64,000 bases of DNA from an uncultured Paracoccaceae bacterium (GCA_951812305.1 CATOSB010000017.1:124001-188000); one strand, 5' to 3'; numbered from the stretch's first letter, positions 38,152 through 47,616 are shown. The notes: a model not told the origin generated them from the sequence alone. Made by a program: numbers and translations.

Positions 38152-38892
38152 AATCCAATAATGTTTGAAGTCCTTGAACGGCGACAAGTGAAACAAGACC
38201 ATGATGAACAGGCTCTCCCCCAGGGTCAGCTTGCCGGCGCGAAGCCTCTGACGACCCGAGGGGATCAACCGGTGGCGCTCCCAGTCCTCGTAGGTTTTTG
38301 CAAAGTCATCGAGACAGACAAAAAGTGCGGTGTTAGTGATCGACATGAGTGGCGGTCCATATTGTGTCGCTTTTGAACCTTGAATCATGGGGCAACGTAC
38401 CTGGAAACCCCTCTCACCCCATACTAATCACGGGGGCATTCAGGCTGGTCAACACGGGGCAAAAGGTGCGCGCCATGGAGAACAACTTCCCAATCAACGA
38501 AGATCTCGCTTATGAGAAGATCCGGGACCTCATGTTCGACATGATGGAAGAGGACCCCAACCGTCTCTACGCCCTCACGGATAAGCTCAATGAACTGGCT
38601 GCGCTCCCTAAAAGAACCATGACACTTGTGCTCGATCTGATGGCTGCCACTCCCTTTCAGGTGATCATCCCGAAACACGTACGGAAAAATGACCCTGATA
38701 CATTCAAAGCAGATCACGAAACCGTTTCAAATGTTCTATTTCTTGGAGAGTTTGGCGGAATTGCCGTTGAACTGGAGCCAAATGAGGCTTTGAGAGAACC
38801 GAGGATCATTTCCATAACAATGGTGGAAATCCCTCATCGCAACCCTCTGCGAAAAAGGGTCAACGAGTATCGTAAAAAACGAATCAAAAAAC

Positions 38893-40409
38893 GTAACTCC
38901 CAAGCACCCTGTCCGATAGGGTTGCGGGGTTTTGTTCCGTCAGAGCCGTGCGATGATCTGAGGTGGTGACAGGGTCAGGATTTCCAGGATGTTGAACCGG
39001 TGTTTTCTGGCCGTCGAGATGACGGACCTGATGTCGGCGAAGACCCGCGCGCCCTCGAGGGTGCGGAAGGTGCCCGAGATTTTCATGCGCAGCTTCATCA
39101 TGCGCAGGTCCTGTTCGGCCTGATTGTTTGTGAATGGGACCGCGAAGTCGGCGATGAATCGCAAAACGTCATCGCGGTAGTCACGCAGGCGGAGGAGCAG
39201 GTTGTGGCCTGGCCGCCTGGCTTTTCGGCCGCGGGTGCCGGGGCTTTTGGCCAGCGGGGGCTGGCGTTCGTGGAAGGCGAGCCCCTTGGCGAGGATCGCC
39301 ATGTATCTGGTGACTATACCCTGGCGAACCAGTTCCGGGAGTTCGGTCTCGCCTTGATCCTGAGCCGCGCATCTGAGCTGATTGGCGCTATGAAGCACTG
39401 CGCTCATCTCCGTCGCCCAAGGCTCTTTTTCGATCTCTTCGATGGCCTTGAGTTCGCGCAAGTGATGCGCCCCGCAGAGGGCGTGGGCGTCCACTCCGCT
39501 CATATGGGCGTAGTAGGGTTTCCAGTGATCATGAATGATCGTCCCGCCGGTCAGGAAGGTTGGAACAGCACCGCGTTTGGCGCTGATGCGGTAATGGGTG
39601 AAGGCGGTATCGCAGATCGTGTGCAGCCAGTGCAGCTTGCCGGCAACACGAAGTCCGGTCTCGTCCAGATGCCGAACGCCGCCTTCGGCAAGCCGGGCGA
39701 GAATGTGTTCAACCACGACACCCATCTTATTTGCCGCGCCGCGCGTCCAGTTGGTCACGCTGGCCGCGCACAAGCTGGTGGCCCCAAACAGGTCGCGCAT
39801 AAGCTGGCAGACCCGATCCTCGGGTATCAGCTGCTGAACATTGCAATAGACCGCCACTGCCCGCATGCGCGTGCCATATTGCACATGCGCGGCCACGCCA
39901 TCGGGAAAGCCAGCCGTCGTCGTGGCTCGACAATGGTCGCAACAATAAACCGCCGCCTGATGCTCGGTGACCTCCAGGCGTGGCGCAGGCAAGTCGAACA
40001 CCTGACGCTTCTCGATCCCTTTCACCATCTCCGCCGTCAGGGCGCTCTGACAGGCGCTGCAATGCGTCGCCTCATGCCGTTCGACAAAGTCGGGTGTTGA
40101 CGTCTGGCGCAGGGTGTCGCCCCGGTGGCCAACTTGGCCGCCACTTTTCTTTCCGGATTTGCCACGCAGGCTGCGCGGGGCTGGCTTCTTCAGGCCATCA
40201 CTTGAAGGGGGCTTGCTGCTATTGCTGCTGTTCTTGGCCAACTGTCGGCGCAGGTCCGTGATCTCTTCCGCCATGCTCGCCAACGCAGCTTCAAGCTCAG
40301 CGATCCGACGCAGAGCCGTGGCGAGAAGTTGTTCAAGGGCGGCAACCTGATCCATCCCACCACTGATTCAGAGAAATCAACCCGGCGCCACAGAATTCAG
40401 ACAAGAAAG
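38893..40409 (-). mobile_element. IS66-family element, copy E (right 84 bp missing)
   Basis: Left end intact; stops within the A run after ACAAGAAAG and is followed directly by the left end of copy F. The target duplication CAAAAAAC flanks the E-F pair (38885-38892 and 42011-42018), not E alone. Confidence 0.93.
38940..40355 (-). CDS. IS66-family transposase, copy E
   Basis: 471 aa, same as copy A. The gene is complete, but its upstream region and right terminal repeat were lost, so expression and mobility of E alone are doubtful. Confidence 0.93.
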   Translation of the reverse strand: MDQVAALEQLLATALRRIAELEAALASMAEEITDLRRQLAKNSSNSSKPPSSDGLKKPAPRSLRGKSGKKSGGQVGHRGDTLRQTSTPDFVERHEATHCSACQSALTAEMVKGIEKRQVFDLPAPRLEVTEHQAAVYCCDHCRATTTAGFPDGVAAHVQYGTRMRAVAVYCNVQQLIPEDRVCQLMRDLFGATSLCAASVTNWTRGAANKMGVVVEHILARLAEGGVRHLDETGLRVAGKLHWLHTICDTAFTHYRISAKRGAVPTFLTGGTIIHDHWKPYYAHMSGVDAHALCGAHHLRELKAIEEIEKEPWATEMSAVLHSANQLRCAAQDQGETELPELVRQGIVTRYMAILAKGLAFHERQPPLAKSPGTRGRKARRPGHNLLLRLRDYRDDVLRFIADFAVPFTNNQAEQDLRMMKLRMKISGTFRTLEGARVFADIRSVISTARKHRFNILEILTLSPPQIIARL

Positions 40410-42010
40410 GTAACTCCCAAGCACCCTGTCCGATAGGGTTGCGGGGTTTTGTTCCGTCAGAGCCGTGCGATGATCTGAGGTGGTGACAGGGTCAGGATTT
40501 CCAGGATGTTGAACCGGTGTTTTCTGGCCGTCGAGATGACGGACCTGATGTCGGCGAAGACCCGCGCGCCCTCGAGGGTGCGGAAGGTGCCCGAGATTTT
40601 CATGCGCAGCTTCATCATGCGCAGGTCCTGTTCGGCCTGATTGTTTGTGAATGGGACCGCGAAGTCGGCGATGAATCGCAAAACGTCATCGCGGTAGTCA
40701 CGCAGGCGGAGGAGCAGGTTGTGGCCTGGCCGCCTGGCTTTTCGGCCGCGGGTGCCGGGGCTTTTGGCCAGCGGGGGCTGGCGTTCGTGGAAGGCGAGCC
40801 CCTTGGCGAGGATCGCCATGTATCTGGTGACTATACCCTGGCGAACCAGTTCCGGGAGTTCGGTCTCGCCTTGATCCTGAGCCGCGCATCTGAGCTGATT
40901 GGCGCTATGAAGCACTGCGCTCATCTCCGTCGCCCAAGGCTCTTTTTCGATCTCTTCGATGGCCTTGAGTTCGCGCAAGTGATGCGCCCCGCAGAGGGCG
41001 TGGGCGTCCACTCCGCTCATATGGGCGTAGTAGGGTTTCCAGTGATCATGAATGATCGTCCCGCCGGTCAGGAAGGTTGGAACAGCACCGCGTTTGGCGC
41101 TGATGCGGTAATGGGTGAAGGCGGTATCGCAGATCGTGTGCAGCCAGTGCAGCTTGCCGGCAACACGAAGTCCGGTCTCGTCCAGATGCCGAACGCCGCC
41201 TTCGGCAAGCCGGGCGAGAATGTGTTCAACCACGACACCCATCTTATTTGCCGCGCCGCGCGTCCAGTTGGTCACGCTGGCCGCGCACAAGCTGGTGGCC
41301 CCAAACAGGTCGCGCATAAGCTGGCAGACCCGATCCTCGGGTATCAGCTGCTGAACATTGCAATAGACCGCCACTGCCCGCATGCGCGTGCCATATTGCA
41401 CATGCGCGGCCACGCCATCGGGAAAGCCAGCCGTCGTCGTGGCTCGACAATGGTCGCAACAATAAACCGCCGCCTGATGCTCGGTGACCTCCAGGCGTGG
41501 CGCAGGCAAGTCGAACACCTGACGCTTCTCGATCCCTTTCACCATCTCCGCCGTCAGGGCGCTCTGACAGGCGCTGCAATGCGTCGCCTCATGCCGTTCG
41601 ACAAAGTCGGGTGTTGACGTCTGGCGCAGGGTGTCGCCCCGGTGGCCAACTTGGCCGCCACTTTTCTTTCCGGATTTGCCACGCAGGCTGCGCGGGGCTG
41701 GCTTCTTCAGGCCATCACTTGAAGGGGGCTTGCTGCTATTGCTGCTGTTCTTGGCCAACTGTCGGCGCAGGTCCGTGATCTCTTCCGCCATGCTCGCCAA
41801 CGCAGCTTCAAGCTCAGCGATCCGACGCAGAGCCGTGGCGAGAAGTTGTTCAAGGGCGGCAACCTGATCCATCCCACCACTGATTCAGAGAAATCAACCC
41901 GGCGCCACAGAATTCAGACAAGAAAGAAAAAAAACACGCGCAAAATGGCAAATTCGACTCACCATAAAACTGACAATAACACTCAAACGTGGGGGGTGCT
42001 TGGGAGTTAC
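40410..42010 (-). mobile_element. IS66-family element, copy F
   Basis: Complete 1601-bp copy in tandem with E, same orientation, without target duplication at the E-F junction. Confidence 0.95.
40457..41872 (-). CDS. IS66-family transposase, copy F
   Basis: 471 aa, same as copy A, intact. Confidence 0.95.
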   Translation of the reverse strand: MDQVAALEQLLATALRRIAELEAALASMAEEITDLRRQLAKNSSNSSKPPSSDGLKKPAPRSLRGKSGKKSGGQVGHRGDTLRQTSTPDFVERHEATHCSACQSALTAEMVKGIEKRQVFDLPAPRLEVTEHQAAVYCCDHCRATTTAGFPDGVAAHVQYGTRMRAVAVYCNVQQLIPEDRVCQLMRDLFGATSLCAASVTNWTRGAANKMGVVVEHILARLAEGGVRHLDETGLRVAGKLHWLHTICDTAFTHYRISAKRGAVPTFLTGGTIIHDHWKPYYAHMSGVDAHALCGAHHLRELKAIEEIEKEPWATEMSAVLHSANQLRCAAQDQGETELPELVRQGIVTRYMAILAKGLAFHERQPPLAKSPGTRGRKARRPGHNLLLRLRDYRDDVLRFIADFAVPFTNNQAEQDLRMMKLRMKISGTFRTLEGARVFADIRSVISTARKHRFNILEILTLSPPQIIARL

Positions 42011-42081
42011 CAAAAAACTACGAAAAAATTCTGTCGAGTAGTGCACTGGTGACGCCAACGTCTTATCCAGAATCGGGGTTG

Positions 42082-42346
42082 AATAATATCGCTCGGCAGT
42101 ATCCCCACTGATACATCACAGCATCCAAAGCACGAATCTTCTTTGACGTTGGATCAACCGGTTTCGCAACCACCACGCGCCACGCGGCGATCAGGCCGAA
42201 CCCGAATAGGTTAAGTTTCGCCAGATTCTGACGCTCGCTGCATCACCCGGTTGAAGACGGATTGAGGGTCGGCCGCCAGTTTTCACAGCTAAGCACCTTC
42301 AGTTAAGCAAGTCGTCGGTGCCGATCTCAGCGACGTGCCTAGTCCT
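42082..42346. other. Intergenic stretch after the IS982 terminus
   Basis: No complete gene. On the minus strand a short frame (RQNLAKLNLFGFGLIAAWRV, then AKPVDPTSKKIRALDAV) runs into the IS982 terminus and stops there, and may be a truncated coding relic of unknown origin; this is weak. Nothing else was recognised. Confidence 0.35.
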
Positions 42347-43972
42347 TTACTCCCTGACATGATCGGGCAACTCCAGCCCGTCGACCTCCAGTTCATCCTG
42401 ATTCCAATAAGCAATCAAGATACCCGGCGGTTCGCGTTCATCGGTCATACCCTCAATCTGTTCCGCGGTCAGGCTTATCCGCGCGTGATGCTGGCGCGTC
42501 CAGTCGAAATGCAGATCACGCAGACGGTCCACCTGATCCTGATATGCAGGGTCGCTACCAAGATCACTAAGTTCATCGGGGTCGGATTCCAGATCAAACA
42601 GCATGGGTCGCATGGTTTCGACGTGGATGTATTTCCAACGGCCATCGAAGATCATGCACATCCGCGCATCTGCCTGATCCACTCCGGTTGGCCTGCGCGC
42701 CAGCCGCGTGGCATAGTCATATTCCGACACGATGTAGTCGCGCCCATTCCCGGCTGTGCCATGCAGCATCGGCTGCAAGGACCGGCCCTCAAGAATATGC
42801 GGCTTGGCCTTTGCGTCATAGAAATCGAGGAATGTCGGAACCAGATCGATCGCTTCGACCAACTCACCTGACGCCGATCCCCGTGTGCCATCTGCTTCTG
42901 GGCGCGGATCATAAACGATCAGCGGCACGCGGGCAGAGCAATCGTAGAACAAATCTTTTTCGCCCAGCCAGTGATCGCCTATGTTGTCGCCGTGGTCCGA
43001 GCAGAATACGATCATCGTGTCGTCCATCCTGCCGTTCTCGCGCAGATATTCGAACAGGCGACCGAGTTGATCGTCCAATTCCTTGATCAGCCCCATATAT
43101 GTCGGCCCGACCAGATCGCGCGCCTCGTCGCGTGAGAAACTTTCCGATATGCGTGTGCCCATCCATGACCGCAGAAGCGGGTGATCGGTTTGCCTCTCGG
43201 CATTCCCACGCACTGCGGGCGGCATGTCTTTGGCGTCATACATATCGTTATAGGGTGCAGGCGCGATATAGGGCCAATGCGGCTTGATATAGCTCAGATG
43301 CATCAGCCACGGGTCGTCGCCCTGTCCCTCGATAAACTCGATCCCGCGTGTGGTTAGCCACGCGGTTTCGGAATACTCTTTTGGAACCCGCGCCGGCAGT
43401 CGCGCGTTCTCCAACAGCCAGCCAGAGCGGTGTTTGCCATCGGCGTCGATGCCGGTGTTGGCCCATTCCTCCCACGGGTTGTCGCCGTCCATGCCGTTGT
43501 CGCGGAGGTATTTGTCGTAGTCTTCGGGTGATTTCCGACCGGGGTAATCGGTGTGGTTCGTACCATCGTCGCGCACGATTTCATCGAAACCACCGGCGGC
43601 AATTCGTCTGCCTTGAGCCGTTTTAGGGTCAATTCCCAGCCGCGTCATTCCGACACGATCCGGTACCATATGCGACTTGCCTACCAGAGAACAGGACACG
43701 CCAATTTCACGCATATGCTCACCCAATGTCGGCTGACCGACCGGCAGAGGAAACCCATTCCATGTCGCACCGTGAGAGCGCATGTAGCGACCAGTGTAGA
43801 AACTCGCTCGGCTTGGGCCGCAGACTGGCGACTGAACATAGGCTCTTTTGAACCGAACGCCTCGAGAGGCTAGCCGGTCGATGTTCGGTGTGTCGATGTG
43901 CTTGGCGCCATAGCAGCTTAGATAATTATACCGCAATTGATCCGACATGATCCAAAGGACGTTTTTGGTCAT
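42347..43972 (-). CDS. Sulfatase-family hydrolase (arylsulfatase or phosphonate monoester hydrolase type)
   Basis: 541-aa member of the alkaline-phosphatase superfamily. The start MTKNVLWIMSDQLRYNYLSC supplies metal-binding Asp residues. Cys51 in SPVCGPSRASFYTGRY fits the CxPSR motif in which Cys becomes formylglycine. FCSDHGDNIGDH provides the later metal-binding Asp and His. No signal peptide, so cytoplasmic; this and the overall pattern resemble phosphonate monoester hydrolases, but sulfate ester hydrolysis is equally possible. It is the last gene of the minus-strand catabolic run, 3 bp after the GST gene. Confidence 0.88.
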   Translation of the reverse strand: MTKNVLWIMSDQLRYNYLSCYGAKHIDTPNIDRLASRGVRFKRAYVQSPVCGPSRASFYTGRYMRSHGATWNGFPLPVGQPTLGEHMREIGVSCSLVGKSHMVPDRVGMTRLGIDPKTAQGRRIAAGGFDEIVRDDGTNHTDYPGRKSPEDYDKYLRDNGMDGDNPWEEWANTGIDADGKHRSGWLLENARLPARVPKEYSETAWLTTRGIEFIEGQGDDPWLMHLSYIKPHWPYIAPAPYNDMYDAKDMPPAVRGNAERQTDHPLLRSWMGTRISESFSRDEARDLVGPTYMGLIKELDDQLGRLFEYLRENGRMDDTMIVFCSDHGDNIGDHWLGEKDLFYDCSARVPLIVYDPRPEADGTRGSASGELVEAIDLVPTFLDFYDAKAKPHILEGRSLQPMLHGTAGNGRDYIVSEYDYATRLARRPTGVDQADARMCMIFDGRWKYIHVETMRPMLFDLESDPDELSDLGSDPAYQDQVDRLRDLHFDWTRQHHARISLTAEQIEGMTDEREPPGILIAYWNQDELEVDGLELPDHVRE

Positions 43973-43975
43973 CTC

Positions 43976-44791
43976 CTAAGCGCTCGCAAAATGCGGGAAG
44001 GAACGAACGTCGGTGCCCTCGGTTCGGCGTTTGGCAGTGTAGTCCGCAAAAAGCCCTGGTACTTTTTCGGGCTGCCAATCAACAAGGCCCTTTTGGTAGC
44101 TTGGTCGTTCAGCGACGCGTTCGAACCAGGCCGTCAAGTTTGCAGTCTGCTCGAATGGCCAGCCCATCAGTTTCATCCGGTGAACGTTCGGCATCCACGC
44201 CACATCGGTGACAGAGAACGTATCGCCGCCAAGAAACTCCCGACCGTCAGCCAAACGCGCGTCAAGTATCCGGAATCCGTCATCGGTCCGAACGATCGAG
44301 GCGTTGATCCGATCCGGGTCAAATCCTGCAGCGAAGTCCAGTTTGAACTGCCGCAATACTGTGTTTTCGTGGGTTTCCTGAAATTTCGCTGCGGCTTCCG
44401 GAGGTGGTGGTGGGTTCATCTTGAACAGGAATTCGTGGGTCAGAAGTTTCAAATCCGCCTGCGCGTCATCCGCCATATTCAACAGTTCCGCATCTGCGGC
44501 TGCCATCAATTCGGGGCGGTCCCGCGCGATGTGCTGGATAATATCAACCGACTCGATCCACAGGCTTCCATCTTCGACAAGCGCGGGGACGACACCATTT
44601 GGATGGATCGCCTGGTATTCCCGCGTTGCATGTTCGTTCTTTCCCAGGTCCACGATGTGGCTTTCGAATTCCTCCCCCATCTCGGTCAGGGTGATCCGCA
44701 CCCGTTGCGAACAGCTCGACATTGGCGCGTGCCAAAGGTGAAGTCCGTCGAGCGATTTTAGGGATTTATCTTTCGGTTCGATTTCAGGCAT
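43976..44791 (-). CDS. Glutathione S-transferase family protein
   Basis: 271 aa. The N-terminal thioredoxin-like domain holds SSCSQRVRITLTEMG (the likely catalytic Ser/Cys position), HPNGVVPALVEDG with the cis-Pro, and ESVDIIQHIA. The C-terminal helical domain includes FSVTDVAWMPNVHRM. The length is longer than average because of an insertion around residues 110-150. Substrate unknown; in catabolic clusters such proteins may remove halide or break ethers. 15 bp after the BKACE gene, in the same run. Confidence 0.88.
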   Translation of the reverse strand: MPEIEPKDKSLKSLDGLHLWHAPMSSCSQRVRITLTEMGEEFESHIVDLGKNEHATREYQAIHPNGVVPALVEDGSLWIESVDIIQHIARDRPELMAAADAELLNMADDAQADLKLLTHEFLFKMNPPPPPEAAAKFQETHENTVLRQFKLDFAAGFDPDRINASIVRTDDGFRILDARLADGREFLGGDTFSVTDVAWMPNVHRMKLMGWPFEQTANLTAWFERVAERPSYQKGLVDWQPEKVPGLFADYTAKRRTEGTDVRSFPHFASA

Positions 44792-44806
44792 GGTTTTCGT
44801 CCTTTT

Positions 44807-45742
44807 CTAAAACGCGACCCTATCGCCGCCTTTGAGATCCAGCAATTCGCGTGCCTCATCCGGCGTGGCAACTTCCGACCCCAATTCTTCTATCACGCGA
44901 CGGATTTTGGCGACCTGCTGAGCGTTTGAGTCTGCCAGAACACCGCGGGAGATAAACAGACTATCTTCCAGCCCAACTCGAACATTTCCGCCCATCTGGC
45001 TGGCCGTCGTGGCCATAGGAATCTGTGCCGCCCCCGCGGCCAGAACAGACCATTGATAGGCGTCCCCGAACAACTTGTCGGCGGTCTTTTTCATGAAAAC
45101 GAGATTGTCGATGTCTGCCCCGATACCGCCCAGAATCCCCATCACGAACTGGATGAAGATCGGCGCCTTGAACAGACCGATATCCATACAGAATTTCAGA
45201 TTATACAGGTGGCCGACGTCGTAACATTCATGCTCGAACTTGATTGCGTGCGGCGCCAACGTTGTTGCCGCCTCTTCAATGTCCTTGAAGGTGTTGCGAA
45301 AGATGTTGCCGTCGGAATTGGCGACATAGTCTTTCTCCCAATCGAACTTCCAATCGTCATCTCCGTAGCGTTTCGCGAGCGGATGGAACGAGAAATTCAT
45401 CGACCCCATGTTCATGCTGCACATCTCGGCACTGAACGTGGCTGCCGGTTTGATCCGGTCCTGAATGGACAGCGTCAGCGACCCGCCGGTCGAGATATTC
45501 ACCACCGCGTCGGTCGCCTGCTTGATCCGTGGCAGAAACGGCGAGAAGTCTTCCGGTTCAACCGATGGCGCACCGGTCTCTGGGTTGCGTGCGTGCAGAT
45601 GTAAGATTGACGCCCCGGCCTCCGCAGCATCCACCGCCTGTTTGGCGATGTCATCATAGGTATACGGCAGTGCATCCGACATGGTCGGTGTGTGAATTGC
45701 GCCGGTCACTGCGCATGTGATCACAGTTTTCTTCTTTGCCAT
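44807..45742 (-). CDS. BKACE-family beta-keto acid cleavage enzyme (DUF849)
   Basis: 311-aa TIM-barrel enzyme. The family condenses a beta-keto acid with acetyl-CoA and releases acetoacetate plus a new CoA ester; the founding member is 3-keto-5-aminohexanoate cleavage enzyme. Visible features are the start TVITCAVTGAIHTPTMSDALP, metal-binding His residues in ILHLHARNPETG, MNMGSMNFSFH, and VRVGLEDSLFISRG with the conserved Glu. Which keto acid is used cannot be read from sequence. Neighbouring dehydrogenases could supply it from a beta-hydroxy acid. Confidence 0.92.
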   Translation of the reverse strand: MAKKKTVITCAVTGAIHTPTMSDALPYTYDDIAKQAVDAAEAGASILHLHARNPETGAPSVEPEDFSPFLPRIKQATDAVVNISTGGSLTLSIQDRIKPAATFSAEMCSMNMGSMNFSFHPLAKRYGDDDWKFDWEKDYVANSDGNIFRNTFKDIEEAATTLAPHAIKFEHECYDVGHLYNLKFCMDIGLFKAPIFIQFVMGILGGIGADIDNLVFMKKTADKLFGDAYQWSVLAAGAAQIPMATTASQMGGNVRVGLEDSLFISRGVLADSNAQQVAKIRRVIEELGSEVATPDEARELLDLKGGDRVAF

Positions 45743-45745
45743 AGC

Positions 45746-46744
45746 TTACTCCTTTTCGCGCACGCGATAGCTTAGCGGGAACAATTCCAAATCATATCGG
45801 TCGCGGATCAGGCCCCAGACGCCTTTGGGCGCTTTCAGCATCACAACGATGGCAACGAGGCCCAGAACCATCAGGTAAATCGTGCCAAAGTCAGCCAAAA
45901 ACTCTCGCAACGTGAAGAAAAGCAGGGTCCCGATGATCGGCCCCTCCAACGTGCCGATCCCGCCGATGACGACGATAAAGATAACGAACGCGGTCCAATC
46001 ATTTACGCTGAATGCCGCATCAGGCGAGATACGCAGTTTCTGCAAAAATATCAGCCCGCCGATAACTGCGGTAAAGGCGCTTGTGACCACATAAACCTCC
46101 AGCTTGGTGCGCCAGATATCGATGCCAAGGCTACTTGCCGCGGTTTCGCTGTCACGGATCGCGGTTAGGGCCAGACCCCGACGCGACCGCAGAAAGAAGT
46201 AGACGGCGAGAAGAATGATCACGACCGCACCGAGCGCCAGCCAATAGGACGTCGCCTCGCGTGCCGCCTTTTTGGCACCAAGCTCTTTGACGATAGCGAC
46301 TGGCAATGAAGACCCGGATCCGCCTCCCAGGGCCTGAATTTGGGCGAAAGAGAGTCGAAATACTTCTGCAATTACCCAGGTGCCAATGGCGAAATAGGCA
46401 CCCCTCAGACGGAAAATTAGTGTTGCAATAGGCACCGAAAGCGCAGCGGCAAGGACTCCGCCGATAATTATTGCCAAAACCGGGTTCAGCCCGCCAAAGG
46501 TTGTCAGCGCGAACAACATGTATCCGCCAAAACCGACGAAGGCCTGCTGTCCGACAGATACTAACCCGGCGTAACCGGCCATCAGATTCCACAAACAGGC
46601 AAGTGAAAGATAGAGGAATATCTCACCCATCAACCGCATATCCGCGCGTCCCGCCCAATAGGGCGCGAGTACAAGCGCAACGAGTGCGATGATCCCCAAA
46701 ATCATCGCAATACGCGACGTGCGCGTGGCGCGGGTGACTGTCAT
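45746..46744 (-). CDS. Liv-type ABC transporter permease (LivM-like)
   Basis: 332-aa membrane subunit of a branched-chain amino acid-type importer. About nine helices, with the family segment NLMAGYAGLVSVGQQAFVG and the ATPase-contacting loop LGIDIWRTKLEVYV. Start 46744 (MTVTRATRTSRIAM) was chosen; an upstream in-frame stretch overlaps the LivH-like gene by over 150 bp and is not conserved-looking. Gap to the previous gene is 5 bp. Substrate unknown; the system may import an organic acid rather than an amino acid. Confidence 0.93.
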   Translation of the reverse strand: MTVTRATRTSRIAMILGIIALVALVLAPYWAGRADMRLMGEIFLYLSLACLWNLMAGYAGLVSVGQQAFVGFGGYMLFALTTFGGLNPVLAIIIGGVLAAALSVPIATLIFRLRGAYFAIGTWVIAEVFRLSFAQIQALGGGSGSSLPVAIVKELGAKKAAREATSYWLALGAVVIILLAVYFFLRSRRGLALTAIRDSETAASSLGIDIWRTKLEVYVVTSAFTAVIGGLIFLQKLRISPDAAFSVNDWTAFVIFIVVIGGIGTLEGPIIGTLLFFTLREFLADFGTIYLMVLGLVAIVVMLKAPKGVWGLIRDRYDLELFPLSYRVREKE

Positions 46745-46749
46745 TGCGC

Positions 46750-47616
46750 TCAATGTTCCACCCTCGGGAAAAGGCCATTGGGCCTGACCGCCAACACGAT
46801 CAGAAATGCGACATGCCCGGCGAGGATTTGATAGCCAGGGTCGATCTTGGCGCCAAGCGTTTGCGCGACTCCAAGGATGACGCCACCCGCCAGCGTACCC
46901 CACAAGTTTCCAAGCCCGCCGATGATCACTGCCTCAAAGCCGAAAATCAGCCGCCCACCGCCAATCGCCGGGTCAAAACTTGTTCGCATCCCCAGGAGCG
47001 TGCCCGCAATCGCAACAAAGGCCAGCGCCATCGCCATCGCAAGCCCGAACACATGGGCCTTGTTCAGACCCATCAGCTGCGCAATGTCCTGATTATCACT
47101 GACCGCACGAAAGCCACGGCCGAGAGCGGTGCGGTAGAATACGAACTGCAGACCAGCGATCACCGCAACCGCGATTGCGAATGTCAGGACTGGCAGCACA
47201 CCGACCGTGATGCCGCCCAGATCGACGCTCGCCGTCTCAATCGCGCCGCCGGGTAACTTGCGCGGATCTGCCGTGTAGGTCTCTAACAATGCGTTTTGGA
47301 TGATGACAGACAGGCCGAATGTCACGAGAAGTGGCGGCAGGATGTCTGGCCCAAGTGTGTGGTTCAGCACACCGCGCTGCAGCGCATAACCGATCCCCGC
47401 CATCAATGGCATGACGATCAGCAGCGCCAAAAACGGATGAATGCCGAGTATTATTGTGGTCGTAAGCCCCAGATATGCCGCCAGAACGATCAGGTCGCCA
47501 TGCGCGATGTTCACCAGCCGCATGACCCCGAATATCAGAGACAAACCCGCCGCAAACAACGCATAAAGTCCGCCAAGCAACACGCCCTGAACGATGGTGC
47601 CGGTCCATTCAATCAT
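46750..47616 (-). CDS. Liv-type ABC transporter permease (LivH-like)
   Basis: 288 aa, eight or so helices. Begins with the typical LLGGLYALFAAGLSLIFGVM and continues NIAHGDLIVLAAY; the cytoplasmic loop is FRAVSDNQDIAQLMG. The ATG overlaps the stop of the LivF-like gene by 4 bp. Confidence 0.94.
   Translation of the reverse strand: MIEWTGTIVQGVLLGGLYALFAAGLSLIFGVMRLVNIAHGDLIVLAAYLGLTTTIILGIHPFLALLIVMPLMAGIGYALQRGVLNHTLGPDILPPLLVTFGLSVIIQNALLETYTADPRKLPGGAIETASVDLGGITVGVLPVLTFAIAVAVIAGLQFVFYRTALGRGFRAVSDNQDIAQLMGLNKAHVFGLAMAMALAFVAIAGTLLGMRTSFDPAIGGGRLIFGFEAVIIGGLGNLWGTLAGGVILGVAQTLGAKIDPGYQILAGHVAFLIVLAVRPNGLFPRVEH

Larger units (their letters stand above)
34235..38346 (-). pseudogene. IS982-family transposase interrupted by IS66 copies C and D
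   Basis: Three in-order minus-strand pieces: 38152-38346 (MSITNTALFVCLDDFAKTY to DFKHYWI), 36178-36542 plus one target copy ([32 protein letters not shown]) and 34235-34568 (ADKGYISKSLF, RRRFIIETLFDKLK). The order and motifs are those of IS982 transposases, with acidic residues in YFADST, in the DKGY segment and in IIETL. Both junctions carry clean 8-bp duplications, CAAATATT and AATCCAAT. The gene ends close to the terminus at 34213, as expected. Confidence 0.88.
38475..42041 (+). pseudogene. 146-aa gene of unknown function, interrupted by tandem IS66 copies E-F
   Basis: The frame starts MENNFPINEDLAYEKIRDL and reaches RKKRIKK where copy E begins. Using one copy of the 8-bp duplication CAAAAAAC and resuming at 42019 continues in frame as LRKNSVE and a stop at 42041. 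The rebuilt protein is acidic and helical at its N-terminus, has a central FQVIIPKHVRKNDPD and GEFGGIAVELEPNE, and a very basic C-terminal tail. No family recognised. It lies divergent from the IS982 transposase, between the two candidate IS982 ends, so it may be a passenger gene. No strong RBS is seen. Confidence 0.6.
34213..42081 (-). mobile_element. IS982-type segment inflated by four IS66 insertions
   Basis: Candidate termini are CAACCTGAGTTCTGGATAAG (34213-34232) and the reverse complement of 42062-42081, CAACCCCGATTCTGGATAAG, 16 of 20 identical. Inside lie a three-part IS982 transposase and, divergent from it, a 146-aa gene. Without the IS66 copies and duplicate target sites the segment would be about 1.5 kb, longer than the usual IS982 of about 1 kb. 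No matching target duplication flanks it, so one end may reflect a later deletion. Confidence 0.6.

Noticed and set aside
17460-42010. Regularly recurring repeats that could suggest a CRISPR or large tandem array
   Set aside because: The repeats are 1.6-kb IS66 copies with individual target duplications, not short repeats with spacers.
34213-42081. Composite transposon carrying adaptive cargo between IS66 copies
   Set aside because: Each IS66 has its own target duplication, so copies inserted one by one. No pair encloses a cargo that moved as a unit.
42082-42346. Minus-strand frame LNLFGFGLIAAWRV as a gene
   Set aside because: Too short, no start codon or RBS, and blocked by stops upstream; kept only as a possible relic.
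43937-44761. 274-aa plus-strand frame opposite the GST gene
   Set aside because: Antisense shadow of a gene with recognisable GST motifs.
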